A stretch of DNA of 64,000 nt, taken from Stenopsyche tienmushanensis (taxonomy: Eukaryota; Arthropoda; Insecta; Trichoptera; Stenopsychidae). The position numbers were made by a program, and so were the translations under genes. The stretch is from NCBI GenBank assembly GCA_008973525.1, contig WACJ01000215.1:1-64000 (forward strand). Reading direction: 5' to 3'. Shown here piece by piece: positions 12,030-22,720 of the stretch; position 1 is the first letter of the stretch, and every line of letters begins with the position of its first letter. The notes beneath the pieces are model-generated. The model was not told the DNA's origin. It was given only the letters and a program-made list of their open reading frames with translations, and ran no database searches.

Positions 12030-12430
12030 GGGTCGTAGCTCGCAGAAGGGGGCGGCGAACCGCTAAATATTCAGAATCACTCCAATAATTGTCAGTGTCG
12101 GAAGAAAGAAAAGTTCACGGGCCATAGGGTGGGCGGTAAGCCGACGGGTTGTTCCTCGCACGAGTTATTCTGGCCCCTGTTCATTTCGCCCTCGAAGAGC
12201 TCTGGAATGTCTCCCCTCGTCTGGTTTAGTCCCCCAGTCTGTTTACTGCCGCCTTCCCTCCCGACACACAACTCTAGATAAGTTCTTATCTCTTCGACGA
12301 ATCGATATGGGGCTAGTCTTTTTTCCCAGTTCTGCCCCGACAGACCTTAAGGGAGAGGTAGACGAAAATTGTTTGCGCAGACGGATAATGTTTATAGTGC
12401 TGGAGAGCCGAGTGTCAACAGACTATATAT
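12030..12430. promoter_or_regulatory. GC-rich, motif-dense island with paired GATA sites (possible enhancer)
   Basis: About 400 bp are markedly less AT-rich than the surroundings and carry no long open frame. AGATAAGTTCTTATCT at 12276-12291 is a perfect inverted pair of AGATAAG/CTTATCT GATA-factor sites. The composition switches sharply back to AT-rich after about 12430. A distal regulatory element is an inference; conservation data would be needed to confirm it. Confidence 0.35.
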
Positions 12431-13189
12431 TTAGTAATCCATCGCAGACGTTGTATATAGAAGAATCGTGACATTTCTATTATTACAGTGATTTTCTCAT
12501 CGAAGAGAATAATCAACGCCGATTGATGGATCTTTATTCTTAAAATTCTCTTTTGTGGGACATTTACATAGACACATTCTTCGGTACATCAAGTGTGACT
12601 CGAGACACTTTACGAGTTCGGATTTTTGACACACGACGCATTTCTAGTCAATGGAAAATGTAAATTTAAGTTGATACAGATGAAATAAAAATAATTTTAT
12701 TGTTCACCAATCATGCGTATTGTATGTATATCCGCCAAATACTAATCATGTTTTGGATAATTACAAAATTGTATATCATGATAAATCATCAGGCATGAAA
12801 AACTGAATCTGGAAAAATCAGTTTATCGCAGTTGTACTCGATTCAACATAATAAATAAATTAAAAAAAAATATATATAAAAATATATAAATGCTTTATAT
12901 ATTTTATTGGATAGTTTGAAAAAAGGAAAAATATATGTTTGGGGTATGAAAGTACCCACAAACTTTTTGTCAACTCAATAAAAAATCTCTTTGTGCATTT
13001 TTATAGAGCTTTCGTAAAGATGGCGTAGATCGTTGACAAGGATGGCTTTTGAGGACTTACAAAAGTAAATAGCATCATAGACATAAAATGGTCATAAGTA
13101 CATAAATTAGATGCGCGATTATCGTTTGCGGAAGTAGCCCGATAATAAATCTTTTGATTCATTTTGTTCGAACAAGTTTCTTCTGATCA
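12431..13189. other. AT-rich spacer, nothing recognised
   Basis: Mostly simple AT-rich sequence, including A/T runs near 12855-12905. No exon, repeat end or RNA gene is recognised. Confidence 0.4.
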
Positions 13190-13486
13190 ATGGAAGCAGA
13201 AGCTCAACAGCGACGACATATAAATCCTCGAGTACAATGAGCTGGGTTCGGAGGCAAAGTTCGCGTGAGATCCATCGGGTACCGGAGGAACGTCTCTACT
13301 TACGCCAAACGAGAATTATTATCGGACATTACAACAAGTGAAGAGGTTCTTCGATCTTCTGCCGGTGTTCACGAACAGATCGTGCCAACTTTGCCACTTA
13401 GCTCGAAGCAGCGCATAACTCTTTCGACTGCGATAGCGCCTGGGAATCTGTTCGAAGGGGCGACCCTGGAATTCGCGGATTAACAA
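13190..13486 (+). pseudogene. Coding-like fragment with a single in-frame TGA, family unknown
   Basis: One frame starts at ATG 13190 (MEAEAQQRRHINPRVQ), meets a TGA at 13238-13240, and continues in the same frame without further stops (AGFGGKVRVRSIGYRR...) to the TAA at 13484-13486, about 98 codons in all. Base composition is near balanced and unlike the AT-rich flanks. Residue use (charged residues, balanced Leu/Ser/Thr) looks more like protein than like translated AT-rich DNA. I do not recognise a domain. A Trp codon mutated to TGA would explain the stop. It could be a broken retrotransposon gag-like or host gene fragment, or a conserved non-coding island that happens to be open. Confidence 0.3.
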
Positions 13487-15180
13487 AGCATGCAAAAATT
13501 ACCATTTCCGTGATTGCTCAATTTTCAACTATTCCACCACTTGCAGGCGACACTTTGTTAGCTCTGTCCGAGGAGTGTGCATTTTGAATTTTTGAACTCG
13601 CATTCAATTCGTGATTTGTCTAAAACCATTAAATCTATCCGAATGCAATATGTACATGTTCTGCTGGAACTACTTCCTCGTTTCACGCTTCTTTTTTGCT
13701 TCAATCAGCGATGAAGCACAAGAATTTGCATACAAATGGCGTGTAACATCGTGGCCTATATACAGACTAAAAAGTGTTTTGAGAGAGTCGTGATTTTTAA
13801 CAACATTGTGAATTTTGCATGTTTCATCTTCAGCTTTCCGTATCATTAGGCGCTTTTGAACTTGCAAGTACTTGTAGGCACCCGTTCATACATACTTGCG
13901 AAATACGATAAGTATTCTATACTATTATTATAAGTAATTTTAAAATTTCCCTGTGTGAGCTAAAATGCATTATATAATAATTAGTTACAATTTCCATTAG
14001 AGGCATATTCGACAAGAAATAAACAATTAACTCAAGTAGAACACATACAAAATTACCTTATAACTTTTTTAATAAAAACACCACCCCAATTTATTTCCAG
14101 TCCCCTATGTATTTGACTTAGGGTTGAATTTATATTAGGGCGTTACAATGTTATAAGCTGCTCGTAAAGGCTATTTGTTTTAAATAGCATTTTGGGCTGA
14201 CCATATATTGTCGTCTTTGGAAGTTTAACAAAGTCTTCTATGCTAAATTATTTACTGGGGCAACTCAATTCATTCATATTTCATCAAATTTCAAATCACT
14301 ACGTTTTGTTATCTTAACCTTTTAAGATCTTATGTCACGATTTTATTTTAATGCGAATGGATTCTATCATCGATTGTTGTTGATTCGATCGGTTGATCGA
14401 TTCTATCATGATCATTTTTTTAATCTTCGAATTTAGAATGGAGAACAAACGAAATATTTTTACGATCCTTCAAATCCAGGAGACAAACTATTCAATCTGT
14501 CTTCTGGAAATAACAAAGGAGAGAAGTTTGTTGACCAGATTTATTCTTGATAGATTGACGTTGACTCGTGGCGTGCTCACTTGGGAACAGATTTATTTCA
14601 CTACTCATATTTTTGTGCAAAAAAGTGACAGATATTAGAAAATGAGAAAAAGCATGAACTAGACGATGGAAGTGAAGATGTTGTTATTTATTGGTTGCAT
14701 CATCATATTGTGCCAAATCTGTAGATTTGACGTAGGCGATCCCCTTTTTTCATAGGATGAGGTACTTTATATAAGGGATTTCCGTTGCCTTTCACGTAAG
14801 ATATGACTAGAAATACGATATCGTGAGGGGTAAATTTTCAGATGAGAGAAGATTTATGAAATTATTATTATTTTTAAGTAATGTTATAATCATATATTTA
14901 AAGGTTGCTCAATTTGCCAATAAACCATCGCCTGCTATTCTTTCTAATATTCTAATAATATTATGGTTTGAAAATTGATATTGCTTTGATTAGTTTATAT
15001 TAGTATGTATTATATAATTGATATCTCTCTTTCAAAGATAATTTAATCATAACTTAATATTTATATTAACAAACGGTTATGGTATTCGATATTTTGGTCG
15101 TTTTCTGGATATTTCGTATTAATCTCGAGTCGGATCTACTTGCTTTGTCCAAGGTGTGTTGGTTGTGTGTTTTTGGTCGA
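13487..15180. other. AT-rich spacer, nothing recognised
   Basis: No supported exon or element. The region 14340-14400 contains repeated GATTCTATCATCGATTG/GATCGATTCTATCATGATC words, a local imperfect repeat of unknown meaning. Confidence 0.4.
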
Positions 15181-15620
15181 TATCTATTAATCTTCACGAC
15201 CTTTCCCTTTGATGGATCGCGCCCTAAAGCTCATTCGGTCGGACGAAGGAAGAGGTCGAAATGGGTGCGACGAATGCTTGTCTCGCACAATGGGAGCATT
15301 CATTTCAGCTAGTGACATTGGGTTCGACGCCTTTAGATAATTTTAGGCCGGTCTTGAGTGGATTATAGAGCGGGTCCACCAGACATGTCGTGGGATATTC
15401 CGATCCGACCCGTCACAGCATCCATTCATTTTATCCTGGAAGCCCACACTTCTTATCGCCAAGGTGCGGCTATATTTTGAAGATCGTCCATCATGCGCTT
15501 TTTGTATACCATGGCGGCAAACGTGGAGACAGTCTGACAGCGAATATAGTTGTCGTCTTGAACCCGAGACTGTTCGCCGAATGCAAAATATTAGTTTAGC
15601 CCGTGGCATTTGATGAGTTG
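15181..15620. other. GC-balanced island open on both strands, function unknown
   Basis: This block has near-balanced composition and open frames on both strands over 15343-15609 (88 codons minus, 69 codons plus). No family is recognisable in any frame. The mutual openness reflects low TA content more than coding. A conserved non-coding element or an old transposon body are both possible. Confidence 0.25.
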
Positions 15621-16107
15621 GTTAGAGACCACATTTTACGGGCATATTTACTTACTGACGATGGTGCCGACGAGCCAAGAAATGGAGCGTATTTCTGAAG
15701 ATCTTATACCGTAACCACGACCCTTGTTTACGATCCAAATGTTTACATTTATTGCATGCTGCTCCAGGAAGTGCCATTAACTATAGCTACCTTAACACTC
15801 ATCTTCCAGGTCATTAACGTGTACAATGCAATCAACGTTGCAGACGGCTCCGGCGTTATAATCTACAACGCATCCACAATTCATTTTAGAATATATATTA
15901 TCAATCGAACTTAAATTGAATAACAACCGAGTTTGTGCCATGATTGAATAGAATCTTGTGCCGCAAGAAATTGCCAAGATTGCCTTTGTATGAAACATTC
16001 TTAATTTCGTTTTAATGCTCATTCTCTAATATTTTAAAGAAACAATATTTTTAATGATTCGATTTCCTAATATGTTATTTCCGATGGAAAGTAATGAAGA
16101 TTCAATA

Positions 16108-16356
16108 TTAACAGCTTAACGGCCGCGGACTCGTATTTGAGTCTTTGAAAAACTTTGGTTGCTGTCCGTGGACTCTTATATACGTCTACGTCATACATTC
16201 CATTCTATTGAAAAACTATTGGGTTACTAAAATACCTCAAGTGGTTTACGAAATATAGTGAATTTAGTGAAATGGTAGTTTTTTTGCTTTTCTTTCTGCA
16301 AAATCGCCAAAATCGGCAAAAAAATTTTAAAAAACATGCGGTCGTTAAGCTGTTAA
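16108..16356. mobile_element. piggyBac-like MITE with TTAA target sites
   Basis: TTAA at 16108-16111 and TTAA at 16353-16356 flank a 241-bp element. Its left end is CAGCTTAACGGCCGC (16112-16126) and its right end, read on the minus strand, is CAGCTTAACGACCGC. The inverted repeats match at 14 of 15 positions. A duplicated TTAA target is the signature of piggyBac-superfamily transposition. The body codes for nothing, so it would depend on a transposase encoded elsewhere. It contains two related phrases, GCGGACTCGTATTTGAGTC and CCGTGGACTCTTATATACG, at about 16125-16185. Confidence 0.75.
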
Positions 16357-17040
16357 AGCACTAAAATGATGTCCATTTACATCAATGACGTCTAAAAGAT
16401 CTACTATTTACTTATAATTTTCAGCTTGATCAGTGTTGATTTTATTGTATAATACCTACGGATTGAAGTAACATGGGGTTTGATATTATCATCCAACAAA
16501 GTTGACCCATATCTATTCACCAGTATACTATACTTTTTCATAGTTTATTTTTCTATCTAATTTGATGATTTTGATGTGATGTGTCGACAAAAAGACTCAA
16601 CTGTAACTATCTTATTCATTTTTAAAAGGCCGTTGGACAATTTATAAAGAAAAAAGGGGCCATAATCGCTTTGGAGCGTGTCTCGAAGCCTCATTGGCTT
16701 CTGAATTCTGATCGTTTTGTGGTATCATAAAGGAGCAAATTCTCTTCGCAGTAATGATTTTATAAAATGATATGGTGGCTGTCGTTGTTTCAATTCATGC
16801 GGTATCCTTTTGCCTACTTTTTTCATCTTATTCAAATTATTTTCACGATTTGATCATTTCGATGCATGTTCAAAACAAATTCCGCTTGTAACCAAAGTTT
16901 TATGTTTTGTATGTTTGTTGGGGATGTATGTTCATAATCGATGGTTCTTCAGTGAAAGCAAACGTCACAAAATATATTTATTAAGTTGTTCAATACTATG
17001 GTTATCTACTAATAGCTTAAACTAAAAGTGTAAAGCTTTT
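16357..17040. other. AT-rich spacer, nothing recognised
   Basis: No exon, element end or RNA gene is recognised. The open frame at 16810-17025 is hydrophobic by composition and matches no family. Confidence 0.35.
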
Positions 17041-17044
17041 TTTA

Positions 17045-17402
17045 CCCATTACCCGACATGCGTTGCAATGCCACACAAAGAAAGAAAGTTTTTATATTTT
17101 GATTATATTTATTGAAGTCCTTGAAGTCTTTATTGGAATGAATTTATATATTTTTAATTTCGCTAAAAAATGGTATGCGATCGCGCTTAGTAATTATTTG
17201 AGAGGTAAATTAAGAATTCAAAAGTACCTCTTTTTGATATATCGAGATCAACAAATTGCATACACAAACAATATTTTTACTATGCCTATGTTATTCCCGC
17301 AAGTGTGAACAATAAGTTGACAAAGTTTTATTGCAATCGGATAAACGATATGGCAGCGTATTAAATACGAACAAACAAAGATTAATTTTTATATAATAGA
17401 TA
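17045..17402 (+). repeat. Dispersed repeat family A, copy 1
   Basis: It begins around ACCCGACATGCGTTGCAATG and runs through TAGTAATTATTTGAGAGG, GTACCTCTTTTTGATAT and TATTCCCGCAAGTGTGAACA to GCGTATTAAATACGAACAAA. It shares its left two thirds with copy 2 (47513-47720) and its right third with copy 3 (50910-51362). No terminal inverted repeat or protein is visible. The layout (a conserved head ACTAGCG..ACCCGGCATG and a tail ending in ACAAACAAAGA plus an AT run) resembles degenerate repeats common in insect genomes, but I cannot name the class. Confidence 0.75.
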
Positions 17403-19870
17403 ATGCATATCTTTATACAACTATTTCAAAATTGTCATTGCATCCGTTTTTGTTAATTATATGAGCAATAAAAATGTTTAGTTTTCAAATTTGGCGTCGT
17501 ATATGTTCGTTATAACTGTTATCGATACTATGAAAATACGCTTAACTAATTATAGAGCTTTGTTCATTATGTCTATGATAGCCTTATAATCTCGTTTGTA
17601 ATAACCACGTTCGGTTTTATTTGGAGTGGATTATGCTTCTATAGTCTCACCATATTGATAAATTGTTTTTTTTTTATCACTAGCCCGGACTTAAGAATCG
17701 ATCGGTGGAAATCCAATGTAAAAGACAGTAGCCATGGTAAAACATAGCCCTCCCATATATATATACTATTGTATCCTATTCATGTAACACATCAGAACAT
17801 AATTTCCATGGCGAGCTTCGTAGTTCATAAGTTATTTCCAGTTTGTTAATAACTTGTCCATCACTCTAACGCATGGGTGGTTATATCTCTTAACAACGTC
17901 CGCCACAAACGAGAACCATTCAATGCAAATCCATCCCACGTGGGTACTTCGTTACAACTTCTTCGGTCGGTGGTATTTTATTCTCCAAGCAAACCTGGAG
18001 TTCTTGGTCTCTGGATGCTGGCAACGATCACAGTCTGTCACGCTGCAGTGTTGATATTTTTTTTATGGGTTCATCATCATCAGACCGCTGTCGTTCTGAT
18101 GATTATTACATTTTTTTGCCATGCGATTTGAGAGACGAAATGAAAATCATTATATAGGCACAGTACAAAAATAATTATGGTTGGAAAAAAATTATTCAAT
18201 TGAATTCACACATGTGCATTACCTAATCGTAGCATAAATTTGATATGACGCTCTTCCGTTCATAATTTAAAATATTTATTTTTATTATTTGACGTCATTG
18301 ATTCTTCAGCCTCAAAGTCAGACACACAGTGACCCCGAAAACCTCATAAATGTCATTATATAATGAAAAGTAACGCTTTTGATGTGCTATTATACAATTT
18401 TTTTCATAACGGCTTACTCTTACTTTTTGCGACTGTGTTATTATAGGTTTACTCTGCGAAGATGCTATAATTTACGATGAAATTTAGCGATAAAGGCTAA
18501 GCTGCTATAACAAAAAGATTTCATAAAAAAGAGATCAAAACATTATGTAATATTTTCAATCGATAACATATTAAAAACATCGTTATCTTTCTTTGGTGAT
18601 TTATGGTGATGATTCGCAATAAAATTTTGCATATTATTCAGAAAGGGTTTTTATCATCTCTGTAGGGTTAATTCCAATTTAAAAATCATTATAATTAACA
18701 ATTCAAACTACTCGTAAATCCTACTTATTTAAACTACCTATATAAAAAATCCTATTTCCAAAAATATTTTCCTATAGATATGACATTTACTAGCATTCAA
18801 GGGTTCTTATATTGTTTGAATAACATGATTTTCAGTTTTTTTTAATAAGATCTCGACTTCTTCATTTTCAATAATAAAATTTTATGACGACTCTCGCACC
18901 TTGATTCGAGGGTTAGGAGTAGAGTTGTTAGGCTGGTTATGTCTTTCTATCTTCGTATTTACAAATTTACAGTCAAACGTTTGGGTTATTGATAAACTAG
19001 CAAAAGCTTTTATCGGGCTTCCGCTAACAGCTTAATTCAATCACGTACACAGAGTGAGAAGAAGAAAATACACTTTGGGTTTAAAAGGTATTTTGTTCCC
19101 GATATTTTGTTTCTGATTGTAGTAAAAAAAAAAAAAAAATAATAATCAATATATCTTTAACTTTAAAACATCATGTTACACGTACGCATTATGTTTGCTT
19201 GGAAATTTGTAAAATGATTGGTTCCCATATGGTTTTTTTCCTAATGCGGACATTAAACGTTGGTCCCATCAGATTTTGACATCCCGTGTTATTATATTAG
19301 GGCTCTCCAAATCAGTCTGAAGCGTTCGTGTGCGAGGGCGGATGCCTCACATAAAATATGGGTTCAGGTTTATCCGATTCATTTTTCATTTTTATTCTGT
19401 ATCCACTGACGGGATAATAGTCGTATTAATGGCATACGGAAGGGCACACACTCCCTTCGTACATCCAGGATTTTGACCACACCTGCCAAGAAAGCGTGAA
19501 TGTGGGATGGGTGGGGAGGGATTAAAAAATATGATGACATGCAAAAATTCTTCAAAATTCATGTTTATAAAACGCCATACAGCAAACTGAGATTGGATGA
19601 AACACGCAAATATTTTATAACGACCGAACGAAGAGCATCCGCTCATCACAGGGAAAGGAAATGTAGCGTGATGACACGTGTGAAACATTCAAACGATGGT
19701 GTTCTGTGCGAAATTGCTGGTATACTGGCCATTGTATAATTAGCATATAGCTGGGAGAAAGGATGCTCCTTAAATTGCTATGAAATTGATGTGCCTGTAA
19801 AAGGCAAAGTAGGCATTTTACTTTATGTAGCTCATATTAGAGAGCCTATGTCATCGATAACACATTCCGT
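17403..19870. other. AT-rich non-coding sequence with one short hairpin
   Basis: No exon is recognised. The region 17854-18131 has two overlapping open frames but no known motif. A simple A run lies at about 19124-19139. The only structured item is the inverted repeat annotated at 18076-18103. Confidence 0.4.
18076..18103. repeat. Perfect 9-bp inverted repeat with a 10-nt loop
   Basis: ATCATCAGA at 18076-18084 pairs with TCTGATGAT at 18095-18103. It sits within a less AT-rich patch. It could be a protein-binding dyad or chance; the stem is too short for a microRNA precursor. Confidence 0.4.
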
Positions 19871-19879
19871 TTTTTACGT

Positions 19880-20075
19880 TAGTCCTGAACATCCCAAATC
19901 TAAGACGGCTCAGGTGACTTTCTGTGTTACATGGTATTTCCAACGGGGAAGGCAGTGAAATATAAAGCTGACGAATAACGTTTCACCACACATGTCCGTG
20001 ACCTCCCGATTAGATCTCATGGCTTCCGCGCCTGAGATTTAATTCCGAAGGGATCCGAAAGAAAGATAAGTCCAT
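19880..20075. repeat. Dispersed repeat family B, copy 1
   Basis: It shares the block CTGTGTTACATGG, and further on TGTCC(G/A)TGAC(C/T)TCCCGAT, TTCCGCGCCTGAG and the neighbouring GATCCGA words, with copy 3 at 41440-41815. It shares CCAAATCTA plus a G-rich segment with copy 2 at 29465-29590. Blocks are in the same order but separated by non-matching sequence, which suggests old, indel-rich copies. No coding potential or inverted ends are seen. A SINE or a MITE body is possible. Confidence 0.55.
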
Positions 20076-20284
20076 GATTCTATATATTTAAATCTTCGAC
20101 CTCGCCGATAGTAATATGTTTTCAATGTTTTTTACAGGCCATAGTAGTACCGTGTTCTGAAAGCTATACGGTTTCTCTGTGTGAGAATGGATCCTAGGTG
20201 TTTAATTATCCGGCTCTCTCAGTATTGTTATCATTAAAATTTTAGGAGGTTAAACCTTCAGCATTAACTCGATATAATTATGTT

Positions 20285-20375
20285 CAGTAGATTCTCGATT
20301 ATCCAAACTAATACTGAGGGGGAAGGGCACGGATTACTGGAAAACATGGAATAATCCAAATCATCAAATTACTAC
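20285..20375 (+). mobile_element. pogo/Tigger-like transposon end (solo)
   Basis: The block reads CAGTAGATTCTCGATTATCC, then AAACTAATACTGAGGGGGAA, GGGCACGGATTACTGGAAAA and AATAATCC. The CAGT...ATTATCCgaACTAAT..GGGGG...GGATaatCg..AA plan is characteristic of the terminal repeats of pogo/Tigger elements of the Tc1-mariner superfamily. The inverted GATTATCC/GGATTA(C)T pair lies within the end itself. I found no opposite terminus and no transposase frame nearby, so this is a truncated or miniature relic. Confidence 0.5.
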
Positions 20376-22049
20376 ATGGTTTCAAAATTTTTCAAAAAAA
20401 AACGTTCCTGTAAGCACGTCCTTGACAGTTTTATCAGCTTATTCGGGAGTCCCATTTCCAGGGTTTTAACTGGTCGATGCTGTCGTAGGTCTTGCAGAAA
20501 TCTATGAACACTATAGGTGTTATAGAATAGGTGAAAGATGAACAAATTTCTATCGAATAACGATCGCTTATTTAATGAAACGTTTCGCTAAAATTCGAGT
20601 CCAAAGTGCTTTCGATCGGGGGCACGCCGGATAAATATAGCATGGGCGCCGTTAATTAATTGCTTTTAATTATATTTCGCGACTTCATTATGTATTGAAG
20701 AATAATGCATTTTGCTCACGAAATAATTACAGAGAACAAAGATTATTTAAAATTTGGACAGATCGTCTCGCTCCCTTAGCTAAGTGGAATAATTTCTAGA
20801 TCTATTTTGGGTACAATTTTCAAGAGCAAATTGCCATTCACTAGCGTGCAAAACGATCACACCTCGCTGCGGTGCAGACTGACATACAAACGCCAACTGC
20901 ATCTTTGGGCACCATTAAAATAATCTCCCCGTAATGACAGTCCTCTTGGATATGTTCCATTTATTCGATTTTATATCGAATCTCGCTTTCTTGGCACGAT
21001 ATTGGACCATGCCCTAGCCTAACTCGACTTTCATTGATGATCTCCTGAATATTTCTGGGTTAACATACCAAATCGCAAAATAAATCCCCGAGAATACTTC
21101 AGCGAACCAACCGTATCGTTTCGCTGAATATATTTGTAATAAATAAAATAGATCTTTTGGATGGGTCCATTATCTATATGTCGTACATCTGAAGGGAAAA
21201 CTGGATACGAAACGCAATACAAAGCTCTCTATATAAAAATCGATATTGTATGTTTATAATGCTTTTATCAGGGAATAGTATTTATGCAACGATATCCTTT
21301 GAGTATTTCCGCTTTTTGACATTTAACCCGAACGTCTTACATTCGAATCTACTGGGGATGTGGTTGACGGTCAAATATTTAAAACATAAACGCTATGATA
21401 ACCATATCAAAGTAATAAGCAAAAGTCTCATTGATAGTACTGCAATATGTCAATTATAAATATAATTGATATATCCCGACTTTGCGGCTATAATTAAATC
21501 ATCTTGGGTTCTAATTTATAGGGTGTCTATTAAACGACCATATTGTATAAAACCTTTTTTAAGTGGTTAGCAATATTTTCATAGAAGTTGCTGCAAATAA
21601 TAATCTCGAAAATATCTTCGAAAAACATTTCTTCTGGATACTGCAAATTGGCGTAACTATTGTAGCTCATGGACAAAGGCGAGCTTTTATATTATTTTTT
21701 AATGAAAACGTGATTAATTCTCGATGTCTTTGATGATGTTCTCTCCGTTTTTGAAATACACTTCTTCAGTGGGGAGCTATTTGTCGCATAACCGTTCTTT
21801 TATATAACTGTCATAAATTTCTTAATGTATCTATAGGTAAAGTTTTGTATTTAGAAAGAGCGAAGGAAAGTTTGAATCGTGTCTAGCTGAGCCCCTGTCT
21901 TCAAAGTCTTGTTTGATCTTTACTTGTATTTATTTCGTCTTATTTGCTCATTTATTATTCGTTTTGTTTCCTTGAGACAATTTTGTAACCGCCTTGCTTA
22001 ATGATCGGCTGTCAATTTGTAATGATAATGTTTGGGCTGTCGGCAACCA
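20376..22049. other. Non-coding stretch with a homeodomain-type site cluster
   Basis: No exon is recognised. At 20651-20673 TTAATTAATTGC and TTTTAATTA form a dense cluster of homeodomain core sites in a patch that is otherwise GC-balanced (20560-20680). The rest is AT-rich. Confidence 0.35.
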
Positions 22050-22720
22050 TCCAAATGAATAAGTCATCATCGATTTACGAGGGCCATAAAAATCTCGTGC
22101 GCCCACTTTAATAATATGCGGTTGTCACATGCATTCCCTCCGAAAGCTGGCCAAGGCAAGGAAACTGATCATCTCCATCTTTCATTCCTTGGACCCTCTT
22201 CACTATCACTTGTCACTATCCACGATTTCAAATCAATTTCCCTTCGTGACTTAATCGGGCTCACTTCCAATTAGAATTCCTTGCTCTAATTGAACTAGAG
22301 CAGGCGAGCCACGGCACACCGGTGCTTCACCCGCGATCAATGCAACAGATCGCAAAAAATGCACTCTCCACCGAAGAGAAATTGGTATTGAACGCAATCA
22401 GAATATAATATTTTGGTGTGTGAACGCCTAAAAATTTGCAACGCATCATCATATCGGTCGATAAATTTTTAGTACAAATTGAATAGACGACGTCCGAAGC
22501 GTGACTGTCGAAATTGCACTTGTTGTCTTTTGCTAAAAATTGTACTATTTAAAGCGGCGCTTGTCCTTGAACCGCGAAGAAGAGAAGCAGGAAGCCATCG
22601 TTCCTGTTTCGGCTCACCTTGATGGGTTCTTCCTACGTCCGTGATGATCGCGGAACGACGGGCGTGCCTGTTTCGTATTTATGATGTGGTGATTATCATC
22701 GCGAGGGAGTGGTCGCGGTA
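22050..22720. promoter_or_regulatory. GC-balanced, motif-rich island (possible enhancer)
   Basis: About 650 bp stand out from the AT-rich flanks by balanced composition and absence of simple repeats. It contains GGCCATAAAAATC (posterior Hox/Caudal-type site) and an inverted repeat TGCTCTA...TAGAGCA (22282-22288 and 22296-22302) around ATTGAAC. No open frame of interest crosses it. Regulatory identity is inferred from composition and motifs only. Confidence 0.3.

Noticed and set aside
15300..15345. GGGTTCGACGCC resembling a tRNA B box
   Set aside because: No A box, acceptor stem or anticodon arm can be placed upstream.
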